DNA of 64,000 bases from Macrothele yani (taxonomy: Eukaryota; Arthropoda; Arachnida; Araneae; Macrothelidae), in the NCBI GenBank assembly GCA_039090855.1, contig CM077013.1:143737240-143801239 (forward strand), read 5' to 3'. Below the pieces are notes generated by a model. It did no database searches. It saw only the letters and a list, made by a program, of their open reading frames with translations, and had not been told where the DNA came from. Positions 1-10,566 of this stretch are shown one piece after another. Position numbers and translations under genes: made by a program. Every line of letters starts with the position of its first letter. Positions within the stretch are counted from its first letter, which is position 1.

Positions 1-303
1 AAAGCTAACTCAACTAATGTTTTATTTGCAGTAAGCAGGGCAGCTTAAATACTGTTAACACTGGGGAAAAAATACTCGTTAATCATCGTCATTTTATTGA
101 TGCATTTTATCAGAATTCCTTGATTATTGTTTAATCGCAACGTAACTGAATTCTTTTAATATGTTTGTGAGTTTAAATATGAAAATATATAAAATCATAT
201 AGAATAATTTTATATTCCTGTTTTCTCCTTAAAATATTTAAATTTTTATTGAATGCATATTAGTCAGCTTAACTTTGGTATCCACTATCTTCTAAAACAT
301 GGA
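1..303. other. AT-rich sequence without recognised feature
   Basis: No coding or repeat signal seen. The last ten bases (304-313) belong to the target duplication of the adjoining SINE. Confidence 0.5.
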
Positions 304-313
304 AAATCAGTTA

Positions 314-532
314 GACCGCCCTGGTGTCGCAGTTGTCTGAGCCTTGGCTTCTTACCATTTGTCCGAGTTTGATTTGGGTTTGAATCACGGATGAAGCATG
401 GATGGTGTGTTTGTCTTACGGCACTGCTTATCTTTACTTCCTGGAGCCAGTGGCCCTAAATTAGGAACGGCCGACTACTTATATCCAATGGAGTTACTCA
501 CGGTGTTCGTTAAATCCCCTAAAAATCACAAT
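314..532 (+). mobile_element. SINE-1 copy (tRNA-derived)
   Basis: Diverged copy of a dispersed family of about 220 bp found in both orientations in this window. It has a tRNA-like head (A-box-like and B-box-like segments), then a conserved body containing tgttgtgtttgtcttacgg-like and taaattagggacgg-like blocks, and an A-rich tail. A perfect 10-bp target duplication aaatcagtta flanks it at 304-313 and 533-542, so insertion by LINE-type target-primed reverse transcription is well supported. It has no coding capacity. Confidence 0.85.
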
Positions 533-542
533 AAATCAGTTA

Positions 543-1100
543 ATTTGCTGATTGCATTCATGTTAATTAATATCCAAAGAAGATGTAGGTGGAGCACCAG
601 AGATCCAGAAGAGAAAAAGGGCAAACACGGTTTTGCTTCACTATAGTGAAACCTTTTTTTTTTTTTTTTTTTTTTTTTTGCTTTTCCTTTTCTGTAAAAG
701 CGTTTAAATCGTCCTTTTGTTCATAATTATGAACATATAGTTGAGATGCATCTTTTTTGAAACAAACTGCGGTAGGGAAAAGTTGCAATTCTGGCATATC
801 GCTGCTTATTTCAATAATTACTATTCAAAACTAGTAAATAATTCTAACACAGTTCCTATGGATATATTAATAATTTTACACGGTTATCATCGCCGGAAAT
901 ATCGCAGGGTATTAAAAGGACAGCAGATGCGCGGCATTCTATCTCAGAATCGAATTTGAGGTAGGGTTCGAGCGAGGTTATCTGGAAATTACGAGGCCGT
1001 GAAATTAGAGATGAGTTTCCTCCGTTTGTGTCGTCACACACGATTGCGTTGGAAACCATTCGGAAGCCTTGGTTTCCGTGTGACGTCACTAAAAGAGGGA
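543..1100. other. Unannotated sequence with poly(T) tract
   Basis: Contains a poly(T) run near 653-679. No coding or repeat family recognised. Confidence 0.4.
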
Positions 1101-1318
1101 CTTTTGGATTGGAGGTTTAACAACCACCGTAAGCAATTCAGTAGGGTATAGGAAGTCGCCCGTCCCTAATTTAGGGCCACTGGTTCCAGGAAAGGGAAAG
1201 AGCCAGTGCCGCAAGACAAACACAACATCCATGCCTCACCGGGATTCGAACCTGGACCCATCTCGGACAAATGATCAGAAGCTATCGCTTAGAACACTGG
1301 GCCACAGGGCTGCACTAA
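1101..1318 (-). mobile_element. SINE-1 copy (tRNA-derived)
   Basis: Minus-strand member of SINE-1 with head, body and tail all recognisable. The near-identical flanks aaagaggga (1092-1100) and aaagaggga (1319-1327) look like the target duplication. Confidence 0.85.
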
Positions 1319-1328
1319 CAAAGAGGGA

Positions 1329-2430
1329 ACTCATCTCTTTAATGTCATGGCCACATATTTTTCAGACGGCCTTGGTTGGAGTCACGCATGAGGCAAGGGA
1401 TTTGTGTTTGTCTTACGAAGCCAGTTTTGTCATTTAGCTGCTCCAAATCGAGGTTGAAGGACTCCTTAAAATTGGAAATTATCATGATGATAGGGTCATT
1501 TCCCTCCGAAAAAAATAAATAAATAAAAGAACACCAGAAAATTTATATCGTTCCTCTTGTTTCCTAATATTTCTCAAATTTGGCTTAGTTTTACAAGTAA
1601 AAAAAGCCGAAATAAAAGAATGCTCTGCCACTGATATTTTTAAAATTTTGATTTCGTCTTACGCATTTACGAAGAAATAAAGCAGAGGAGAATGCATGGC
1701 TGTTGCTTGATAAACTGCCTTAAAAATTAATTTTCGTCGTCTTTGTTCTAAAGGTGATAGGTTTTGGTGCTTTGAATTGGAGGCCGCATTAATTAATGTT
1801 TTCTTCTTTATTTTTTTCTATTTTTTTCTGAGAAATTCAGACAAGACGTTTTTCTTCGTCGATGTACTACCAACATCATTTTTCAATATCGGTCTCCGGA
1901 CTTCGAGAAACAGGTTCATCAGTTATATGAGCCGACATTTTCTCTTTCTTTACCCTCATGAAAGGCGGAAAATTAAATTATATCTCCAGGGAAAGATTCT
2001 GTTACCTGAAAACAATAAAAAGTACGTACCCTGCTATTGAAAAATTTACTGCGCAGAGGGATTACATAAAGCTCAACGACATGACTCAATAATTTTATTA
2101 CTTCGATTCGATTGCTTTGGCGCATTTCATTAAAATTCAGTGTACCATATGATAATTTTATGTAACTACAAAGATTATTTTATTTTGAAACATTTGTAAA
2201 AAAAAAAGAACTTACCCAACAGAGTTCAAAAACTGAATTAACAACACGTAGATGGTTAAAATGAAAATAACTAAAGTGGTAAGAAGTTAAGGATACGAAA
2301 GTATTCCAAGTGATCTCCTATATTTATTTCATTTAACAAGTAATTAATGGAACATTTCTATAAGTAAGTTATGTCAAATTCCATTGGTCTTCACGGAATT
2401 CCTTCTCGAAAAGTTGTTATTTAAGAACAT
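1329..2430. other. AT-rich stretch, no gene seen
   Basis: Low-complexity A/T runs with short open frames of no recognisable composition. Nothing is supported as a gene. Confidence 0.5.
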
Positions 2431-2439
2431 AGCAGTTCA

Positions 2440-3140
2440 TTTTCCCTATGACCACACCACCAAAATGGTCCTTTATCAACAAGTGGTTTTACAGAAATGA
2501 TTCTTTTACCGAAAAGTAGTTTACCAGAATGATCACTTTCCTGAAAGTTGGTTTTACCAAAATGGTCACTTTACCGAAAGGTAAATGAATTCCAAATGAG
2601 TTTCACTGGAACTCATTCGAACTCTTTGAAATGCCGTTTTATCGAAATGGTTCCTTTGCCGAAAGGTCATTCTATAAAAATAGTCACTTTACCGAAATGT
2701 AGTTTTATCGGAATGATAATTATGCCGAATGATCGTTTTTATCTAAAGGATCATAATGTCGGAAGGTACTTTTACCGAAATGATCACTTTGCCGAAAGGT
2801 CACTTTACCGGATTAGTCACTTTACCGAAATGTGGTTGAATTCCAAGAGAGTTTCACTGGAATTATCACTTTGCCGATAGGACGTTTCACTGAAACGACA
2901 ACTTTGCAGAAATGTCATCTTATTGAAACGAACATTATGCCGAAAGGTCGTTTACGAAATGATAGCTTTACGGAAAGGTAGTTTTATCGTAATGATCGCT
3001 TTACTGAAAGCGGCTTTTTTTCCGAAATGATTCAGAGAAGTTCACGCTACCGGAAGATCATTTTACCAACCGGTCATGCTATTGAACGGTTAATTTCATC
3101 GAAGAATTTCTTAGCCTAACAGTTCACTTCATCAATATGC
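2440..3140. repeat. Degenerate tandem repeat (ttaccgaaatg motif)
   Basis: About 700 bp of diverged short units built around ttaccgaaatgatcacttt and gccgaaaggtc, spaced roughly 20-25 bp apart. The frames open through it are by-products of the repeat and do not resemble proteins. It appears to be an old minisatellite. Confidence 0.7.
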
Positions 3141-4083
3141 CATTTCACCGCAAGAAAAATTTATGAAAATATTTGCATTTTCCTAAATAATCCATTGGGG
3201 TGAGGATACGTACGAACACAAAGCAAGCCTACTATGCTTTATTCTTCTCTCGAAATATCTTCTCACATGTTTGTGAACAGTTTCTTTTATGCAACTTGTC
3301 GGAAACACGGATAACATGGATCTAGTGTTCAGGACTCTAACATCAATTACGGTAAACAGGTTGATTCTATCTTATTTAAAAGTACTGTATCTTTTAAAAA
3401 TGTTATAATTTATATACGTTAATAAAACTAATTTTTATATAAATTTTACATACATTTACCAAATATCAAATTATGTTGTGACGCTGCTTTCGACAAATTT
3501 ATTCCAAATGTTCTGTATGGCTGCATGTTGAGGAAAACTAACCGGACCGAAAATGCAAATAAAATCTATATATTGACTATATAAGGTTTTTTACTGTGAG
3601 TCGTATTTTGAGAGAACGGCTGAACGTAAAGATATGGTTGAGTTATCAATACAAAAGTCTTACCATGTAGATTTGCCAGTCGAAGAGAAAAATGAGATTA
3701 GGGCAACGGTCCTGGCATGGTGGGGCGGCAAAGTTTCCATATAAAGTCTGTGGGAAAAGCGTGCGGTTGACATTCGATCGCCTGCGGTTGACTTACGTGC
3801 TGTTGAAGGCGGAGGCATGGAGGGACTGAGATAGTCCGAAGTCTCTTTTCTGAGCGAAACCTTGCGCAGAGCAACGCTAGCAGTCATTCGTAGTAAAGTT
3901 CTTCTCTTCGGAACAGCGAACACTCTAGAAGACCTGATTGCGTTACGCCGTTGGACTGTGTGATGTATATATACAATTTAATATTCATTCGATCCAGTTT
4001 GTTCACGTAGGTAAGACGTTTCCCATTTTGTAAAGATGTAAATAAACATTCCGTTGACCATTGTTAGTGAAAAGATTACGGGA
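3141..4083. other. Unannotated sequence
   Basis: No transposon ends, repeat family or convincing coding segment recognised. An 87-codon minus-strand frame at 3660-3923 looks random in composition. Confidence 0.45.
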
Positions 4084-4290
4084 GACTGCTTATAGCCCAT
4101 TGAATTGCTCACGGTGGTAGTTAAACCTTCAGTCAAAAAAATCAAAAAAAAAATCACGAACCTGAACTTTTGTCTTTACTGAAGTGGTTGAATGAATTTG
4201 TCAATCAAATAAAGTTTACATTTTTTGTTTCATATGAGTTTATTCTTTTCAAAAATACAAAAAAAAAAAAAATAACCGTCGATTCTGAAG
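4084..4290 (+). repeat. Duplicated segment carrying a SINE-1 tail
   Basis: Holds the last 50 or so bases of SINE-1 (gactgcttatagcccattg onward), the A-rich tail, the target sequence (tcacgaacctg) and about 120 bp of unique flank. The same order recurs at 4634-4800, so this is a local duplication made after a SINE insertion. Confidence 0.7.
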
Positions 4291-4474
4291 GGGGAAGAGT
4301 ATTCGCAACGCGAATCTCATTCCAACAACATTTACAAACACCATTGTGACTAAAGATCAGAGTGAAAGAATGCGCTATTCAGTTGCATTTTTGCACACGA
4401 TCGAGATGAGTGGACTTCCGCCTAACATTTTACGACTGAAAAACGGCGCAGTCGTGATGCTCATCACAAACCTG

Positions 4475-4698
4475 GCTGCCCCGGTGGCGAAGTGGTCTGA
4501 GCGATGGATTGTGATGATTCGTTCGTGAAGGGTCCGGGTTGGAATCCCGGGAGGAATGGATGTTGTGTTTGTCTTACGGCACTGGCTCTCTCCCTTCCCT
4601 GGAACCAGTGACCTTAAATTAGGGACGGGTGACTGCTTATAGCCCATTGAGTTGCTCACGGTGGTCGTTAAACCTTCAGTCAAAAAAAGAAAAAAAAG
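4475..4698 (+). mobile_element. SINE-1 copy (tRNA-derived)
   Basis: Near full-length copy with a tRNA-like head beginning gctgccccggtggcgaagtg and the usual body and A-rich tail. The target duplication is tcacaaacctg at 4464-4474 and tcacgaacctg at 4699-4709 (10 of 11 identical). Its 3' half and flank are the source or twin of 4084-4290. Confidence 0.9.
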
Positions 4699-5076
4699 TC
4701 ACGAACCTGAAGTGGTTGAATGAATTTTTCAATTAAATAAAGTTTACATTTGTTGTTTCATATCAGAATATTTTTTTCAAAAAAGAAAAACTAACCGTCG
4801 GTTCCGACGGGTTTCGACTAGTTTGACGTTTAAGACAGCAGAGATTGTTTCAACCACTAACTGTTTCGCCACTATCACATTAACATATAAAAGTTGCTCA
4901 CAAAGTTAATATTTATCTGAATATTACAACCTCCAAGTCATTAGGGCGAAGAATATTTTACAGAGTTCTAAGAAAAAAATTGTTCGGAAACAATATTTCG
5001 AGTTTATCTTCGGATCATGCATTATAGGCACTACCTCTACTCCATTGTAAGAAAATATTCGATTTGAAAGAAAGTA

Positions 5077-6619
5077 CACTGCTGGACAATTGCTAAGGAC
5101 GGATCATAAACGGCTATATAGCTCATAAAAAAGTAAGTGTGGTTGGATGCCAAGTGAAATAAAATAATGTCAGAATGCCAGGACATTACAAGAAAGACAA
5201 TTTATTGTGCTCTGAAATCCAGAAGGCTTTGGAACGTGTTCAAGGGACAAACAGGCCATTTTGTGCAGAATACGTAAACGTGAAAAAAATGCAATTACCG
5301 TCCGCAGGCGTTCCGGCGTAAGATGTCAATACGGAATATGGCCACCATGGAGGGCGATGCAAGATTCCAAACGTCGTGTCATGCTTTGCACAACATTATC
5401 AAGCAGCTGTTGGGGTAATTTATCCCATTCCTCTGTCAGTGCACGGATGAGGGTGTCCTTGTTTATTGGAGAGCATTGGCGACCAGCAAGACTCCTCCCC
5501 AAAGCATCCCATACATTTTCAATGGGATTCAGATCTGGAGAACGTGCTGGCCATACGAGGCGTTGAATATCCTCGCTCTCAAGACACTCCTGGACAGCGA
5601 CTGTCCGATGACATGTTGCGTTGTCGTCCATGAAAATGAATCTATCACCGACAGCACCACGGAACATGCTAAAACATGAGGTAGCAGAACATCATTAATG
5701 TATCGTTGGCCAGTCATAGTCCCAGTTGAAAGCACATAGAGGGACGTACGGCCATTGATCATGATGCCAGCCCATACCATGACACTACATGTCGGATATC
5801 GGTCCCTTTCCTGTATGTTTGCTGAACAATATGTAGTACCAATATCACGCCAGATCAGTTGTCGTCGACAATCAGACGATAGACTGTATCTACTCTCATC
5901 TGAGAAGGGGACAGCAGACCAGTCGTTATCAGTCCAATTGCGATGTTGATTGTACCATTGCAAACGGGCGGTACGGTGACGTCTGGACAATGGGATGCAC
6001 ACAACAGTACGGCGAGCGTATAGTCCTCCTTCATGCAAACGTCTGGCGACAGTTTTTCGGGATATCCGCTTGCCAGTAGCAGCCATAAACAGATTTGCTA
6101 CCTCACTAGCTATGCTGCGCCGGTGTCTTTTTGTTGATAGCACTATGTACCGATCATCTGCAGGTGTCGTACTGCGAACACGACCTCCCCCGTGACGTTT
6201 GCTACACTCTCCATTTGTTTGAAATGATTTCCAAAGCCTTGAAACAACACTGTGGCTGACGTCGAACTCCCTGGCAACATCTGTTATTTTTGGCCCTTCT
6301 TCAATCTTGCCAATAATACGGCCACGCGTAAAATCATCTAGGTGATGTCGGGAAGACATACTGAAAATTGCAAGTTCGTCAATTGATTCTTTCTCTTTCA
6401 ACTTTGCGTTTGAACAACAACGGTCAATACGCGTCAAATCCTTTATATCTCTTATCAGCGCTATGACGTCACGAACAAGTTCGGCAATCAAAAATTTGCA
6501 TACGCATAACACGTCTTACTGTATCCCGCACTTATGCTAATTTCCACATTTTCCTGCCTTCCATTTTATGGTTGCTATCGTTGCTATTGCCATCCGTCCT
6601 TAGCAATTGTCCGGCAGTG
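5077..6619 (-). mobile_element. Tc1-like transposon T1 with intact TIRs
   Basis: About 1.54 kb bounded by inverted repeats: cactgctggacaattgctaa at the left and its reverse complement (ttagcaattgtccggcagtg) at the right, differing at one position. TA dinucleotides at 5075-5076 and 6620-6621 are the expected Tc1/mariner target duplication. The transposase lies on the minus strand. This is one of the best-preserved Tc1 elements here, though its gene carries a frameshift. Confidence 0.9.
5326..6359 (-). pseudogene. Tc1-type (DD34E) transposase, frameshifted
   Basis: Encodes a cut-and-paste transposase of about 340 residues. The start chosen at 6359 gives MSSRHHLDDFTRGRI, the family's usual N-terminus before two helix-turn-helix motifs (KITDVAREF..SVVSRLWKSF; then a second at about residues 60-110). 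The first catalytic Asp is in FSDESRYSL. The frame then breaks near 5665, and the rest, with the second Asp (MDDNATCHR) and the Glu (NPIENVWD), reads in another frame to a stop at 5326. All three catalytic residues survive, so a single indel separates it from a full-length gene. It is inactive as it stands. Confidence 0.9.
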
Positions 6620-6659
6620 TAATATCCGATGACGAGGTAACCGAAGTCGAAGCCACCGC

Positions 6660-8438
6660 GCACACTGGCCACTGAGATTGCGCAGCACACCGACGTGATA
6701 TCAGCAAGTAGGTGGCTTAAGTCAGTAAGAGTTAGCCCTCAGAAAGCTGAAAGTGAAAGCACCCGCCAGCATTGAAAGTGAACAATGAGCACATGCGCCA
6801 TTGCATGCTGTATGAATTTCATCGTGGGAGCATCCCCGCAAGTGCTGTAAGGAACATTTCCAGTGTGTACCCCAACGCCATATCACATCGTCAGTGCAGT
6901 CGTTAGTTCCAATGGTATCGAGAAGGAAATTCTGCCCAGTTAGAGAGAATATGGACATGCTGAAGACCTGTAACAATGGATCCGAACATGGAAAAGACCC
7001 GTAACAGTGGATATGGACATGATGAAGACCCGTAACAATGGATATGGACATGCTGAGCCCCGTAACAGTGGGTATGCACACGCTGAAGACCCGTAACAGT
7101 GGATGTGGATAAGCTAAAGACCCGTAACAGTGGATATGGACATTCTTGAAGACCCGTAACAGTGGATATGGACATTCTGAAGACCCGTAACAATGGATAT
7201 GCACATGCTGAAGACCCGTAACAGTGGATATCCACATGCTGAAGACCCGTAACAGTGGATATGGACATTCTTGAAGACCCGTAACAGTGGATATGGACAT
7301 TCTGAAGACCCGTGACAATGCATATGGACATGCTGAACCCCGTAACAATGGATATGCACATGCTGAAGACCCGTAACAACGGATATTCACATGCTGAAGA
7401 CCTGTAACAACGGATATTCACATGCTGAAGACCTGTAACAGTGGGTATGCACATGCTGAAGACCCGTAACAGTGGATGTGGATATGCTAAAGACCCGTAA
7501 CAGTGAATATAGGCATGCTGAAGACCCGTAACAGTGGATATAGACATGCTGAAGACCCGTAACAGTGGATATGGACATGCGGAAGACCCGTGACAGTGGA
7601 TATAGGCATGCTGAAGACCCGTAACAGTGGATATGGACATCCTGAAGACCCGTAACAGTGGATATGGACACGCTGAAGATACTAGTGGAGACCGACTCAC
7701 ATCTCACCATGTAGGAGTTGGCCAAACAGCTAGGGACTACGTACACGAGCATTATCACGCACCTGCGTCAACTTGGGAAGGTGCACAAGAGGGGAGATTG
7801 GGTACCCTTTCAATTCACCGTAAAGCAAATCACATGAGTGCATGCGTTTCCCTGCTTGCACGTGGCAAAGTTGAACCGTTCTTGGACAGCATGTGACAGA
7901 TGACGAGAAATGTGTCCTGTATGACAATGTCAGGGCCCGGAAACAGTGGTTGGACCCAAAACAGAAGACCATACTGACCCCCAAAGCCGGCTCCCACCTA
8001 CGTAAGGTTCAACTGTCTGTTTGGTGGGATATGCAAGGTGTAGTGGTTTTTGAGCTGCTGTCTGGCAACACCATTATCACCGCTGATGTGCAGTGCTGTA
8101 AGCTCGACGATCAGCACGTTTTCCATACGTCCAAACGACCAGCAATGCTGAATCACAAAAGTGTCTTCTTGCAGCAGGAAGGAGCGACACCTCACACGGT
8201 ACGTGTGATCTGTCACAAGATCAGGGACCTCAGCAGAGAGCTGCTACAGCACCTAGCCTATTCCCCGGGCAGTGCACCAAGTGACAACCATCTTTTCCGG
8301 TCGTTGCAGCATTTCCTGGATAGGCAGTTGTCCACCAATCAGAATCATGTTGAACGCGCACTTACTCACTTCTTTGCGTTCATGCCGTATTTTCCTGTAC
8401 GTCCCATAAAATGTGGAACAGCACTTATATACATGTAA
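6660..8438 (+). pseudogene. mariner-like transposase split by an internal minisatellite
   Basis: A decayed mariner (DD34D) transposase on the plus strand. The N-terminal DNA-binding part is legible from about 6770 to 6950 (NNEHMRHCMLYEFHRGS, then REGN). The middle resumes at about 7660 (DTLKILVETDSHLT, then ELAKQLG after a stop). The C-terminal half runs 7893-8438 (VTDDEKCVLYDN, SVWWDMQGVV, YSPGSAPSDNHLFRSLQ). Between N-terminus and middle sits a 0.73-kb tandem array. The second catalytic motif, normally with Asp-Asn, reads LQQEGATPHT, so that Asp is lost. Terminal inverted repeats were not identified. It adjoins transposon T1 directly. Confidence 0.85.
6951..7679 (+). repeat. 31-bp minisatellite, about 23.5 copies, inside mariner
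   Basis: Units of 31 bp, occasionally 30 or 32, with consensus acccgtaacagtggatatgg followed by acatgctgaag. The last unit runs without a break into mariner coding sequence, and in the mariner frame one unit reads PVTVDMDMLKT, the segment after the GRP motif of mariner transposases. The array therefore looks like an amplified piece of the host transposase. Because 31 is not a multiple of 3, it destroys the reading frame. Frames open on the minus strand through it are repeat artefacts. Confidence 0.9.
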
Positions 8439-8583
8439 ATTATTTAGCTGAAGTTATCACGGACGTGTGGAGGAGAATGCTGATACGGAAGTGGAGAAAA
8501 TCCGGTGATATTGGCGTCTAGATTTTACTAAGCATCAAGCTGTCTTTCGCAAGTATAACGAAGTAAATTTCTCCGTCATTTTT

Positions 8584-8655
8584 ATCAGCGCCAGGATTCG
8601 AACCCGGGTCCCCTCATTCCGGAATAAGTTGCTCTACCAATTGAGCTACGCGGAC
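8584..8655 (-). other. tRNA-like sequence in TRIM-1 LTR 1
   Basis: 72 nt, cloverleaf-like: 7-bp acceptor stem, A box TAGCTCAATTGG, B box GGTTCGAATCC. Acceptor pairing has decayed slightly at the 3' side. It lies within a repeat LTR and should not be counted as a functional tRNA gene. Confidence 0.75.
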
Positions 8656-8899
8656 GTTTTATTCTGATTCCTATCTGCCTTTATGTCGTGTGCGTCCTTC
8701 GGGCAGGTGCGTCACATCTCCTGGTACGTTACATCATCTCCCCCTTAATTTTTTTTTCGAAGTGCTGGAGAAAGGATTCTCTTATTTTTCCTATCTCGCG
8801 GTGTGGAAATAACATCACACCAATGCGAGATTTTGAACGGTCGGGTCATCCGGATAGTTCGGGCGCCATTATAACGAAGTAAATTTCTCCGTCATTTCT

Positions 8900-8971
8900 G
8901 TCCACGCCAGGATTCGAACCCGGATCCCCTCATTCCGGAATAAGTCACTCTACCAATTGAGCTACGCGGAC
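8900..8971 (-). other. tRNA-like sequence in TRIM-1 LTR 2
   Basis: 72 nt: 5' acceptor GTCCGCG, 3' acceptor CGTGGAC (one G-T pair), D arm GCTC/GAGT, T arm CCGGG/CCTGG around TTCGAAT. In register the anticodon loop is TTCCGGA, so the nominal anticodon is CCG (Arg), but the anticodon stem pairs only when shifted by one base. Both pol III internal promoter boxes are intact. Near-identical copies occur at 9215-9286 and 9531-9602. Confidence 0.8.
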
Positions 8972-9214
8972 GTTTTATTCTGATTCCTATCTGCCTTTAT
9001 GTCGTGTGCGTCCTTCTGGCAGGTACGTCACATCTCCTGGTACGTTACATCATCTCCCCCCCCTTTTTTTTTTGAAGTGCTGGAGAAGGGATTCTCTTAT
9101 TTTTCCTATCTCGCGGTGTGGAAATAACATCACACCAATGCGAGATTTTGAACGGTCGGGTCATCCGGATAGTTCGGGCGCCATTATAACGAAGTAAATT
9201 TCTCCGTCATTTCT

Positions 9215-9286
9215 GTCCACGCCAGGATTCGAACCCGGATCCCCTCATTCCGGAATAAGTCACTCTACCAATTGAGCTACGCGGAC
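9215..9286 (-). other. tRNA-like sequence in TRIM-1 LTR 3
   Basis: Same 72-nt tRNA-like module as in LTR 2, with intact A and B boxes. Confidence 0.8.
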
Positions 9287-9530
9287 GTTTTATTCTGATT
9301 CCTATCTGCCTTTATGTCGTGTGCGTCCTTCTGGCAGGTACGTCACATCTCCTGGTACGTTACATCATCTCCCCCCCCCTTTTTTTTTTGAAGTGCTGGA
9401 GAAGGGATTCTCTTATTTTTCCTATCTCGCGGTGTGGAAATAACATCACACCAATGCGAGATTTTGAACGGTCGGGTCATCCGGATAGTTCGGGCGCCAT
9501 TATAACGAAGTAAATTTCTCCGTCATTTCT

Positions 9531-9602
9531 GTCCACGCCAGGATTCGAACCCGGATCCCCTCATTCCGGAATAAGTCACTCTACCAATTGAGCTACGCGG
9601 AC
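9531..9602 (-). other. tRNA-like sequence in TRIM-1 LTR 4
   Basis: Same 72-nt tRNA-like module as in LTRs 2 and 3, with intact A and B boxes. Confidence 0.8.
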
Positions 9603-9685
9603 GTTTTATTCTGATTCCTATCTGCCTTTATGTCGTGTGCGTCCTTCGGGCAGGTACGTCACATCTCCTGGTACGTTACACAAGT

Positions 9686-10566
9686 TTCAAAAACACCTTT
9701 CAAAAGCAAATGATTGGATCCGCTGCGTTCTTAAGATGCGCGGTACAGCTGCAAACGGTATAAAGACAAGCCTGTTGCTGACCGCGATCATATCGCACTG
9801 TGCGGTTGAGTGAAAATGTCATGGCGGGAGAGAACTAACTTTGAGGAAGGAAATATTGTTACGTGTTATATTATTGGGTTGTCCATAAGAGAAACAGAGA
9901 GGCGTTTAAACGTACCAAATTCCACTGTTTTGGATGAATTGAATAAATGGAAGACACGTGATGGGCCTAAAGCTGCAAAACGTTCCGGCAGACCAAATAA
10001 AATCAGCGATAAAGAACGTCGAAGCCTCAGGAGAGTCGTTACATCTAATCGACGGAGTACTGCACAAGACCTCAGTGTACAGGTGAATAAAAATGCTGGA
10101 ACCTCAGTATGTACACGTACCATTCGCATAGAACTTTATTCCAACGGTTACCGTGGTCGTGCGGCTGCTCATAAGCCTTTCATCTCCACTCGGCATGCTG
10201 CTCGTCGTTTAGCATGGTGTAAAGAACATTTATCGTGGGCTCTAGATCAATGGAAACGAGTCCTATGGACTGGTGAATCCAGATACACGATCCATCACTC
10301 TAATGGCCTGGGTGGGTATGGCGACAGCCTGGGGAACGCTATTTACCACAGTGTACTGTTCCTATGGTCAAGTTTGGAGCTGGCAGTGTGCTCGTGTGGT
10401 GGTGTTTTTCGTGGTATGGTACCGGCCCATTGGTTATCGTGGACAAACCTGTTAACCAGCACGTCTACGTCGATATGTTGAACAATTATGCCCCACCAAC
10501 TCTATGGCAATTCAATGAAACCGAGTCTTGTTGGTACCAGCAGGATAATGCACCGAGCCATAAGCA
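9686..10566 (+). pseudogene. Tc1-like transposase (family T-cact), 3'-truncated
   Basis: Same family as the elements at 11959-13155 and 43190-44420, as shown by the shared 5' untranslated block (gatgcgcggtacagctgcaa). The gene starts at 9816 (MSWRERTNFEEGNI) and holds both helix-turn-helix segments (LSIRETERRLNVPNSTV; RSTAQDLSVQ). The first catalytic Asp is replaced by Gly (LWTGESRYTI; relatives read TDESRYTI). A frameshift near 10310 moves the rest to another frame, which carries the second Asp (YQQDNAPSHK). Homology stops at about 10566, before the catalytic Glu. The left end lies against the TRIM-1 array and no clear TIR remains there. Non-functional. Confidence 0.85.

Larger units (their letters stand above)
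8555..9680 (-). mobile_element. TRIM-1 tandem array (LTR-int-LTR-int-LTR-int-LTR)
   Basis: Four LTRs of 179 bp each at 8555-8733, 8871-9049, 9186-9364 and 9502-9680, separated by three coding-free internal regions of about 137 bp. Read on the minus strand, each LTR starts TGTAACG and ends CTTCGTTAT. Two bases later is the primer-binding site TGGCGCCCGAAC (complement at 8857-8868, 9172-9183, 9488-9499), and each internal region ends in a purine tract (A-run, G-run, AGATGA) abutting the next LTR. The whole array, not each unit, is flanked by a perfect 5-bp duplication CAAGT (8550-8554 and 9681-9685), indicating one insertion followed by unequal LTR exchange. Each LTR contains a 72-nt tRNA-like sequence. 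No gag or pol is encoded. Confidence 0.9.

Noticed and set aside
2548..2880. 110-codon plus-strand frame
   Set aside because: It translates a degenerate tandem repeat; composition follows the repeat, not a protein.
6722..7758. Minus-strand open frames of 80-265 codons with SACPYPLLRVF-type repeats
   Set aside because: They are read-through of the 31-bp minisatellite, whose reverse strand lacks stops. No protein family signal.
8584..9602. Cluster of four functional tRNA genes
   Set aside because: Each 72-nt module sits at the same place inside an LTR of a repeated element, the anticodon stem does not pair in register, and the same modules recur at dispersed TRIM loci.
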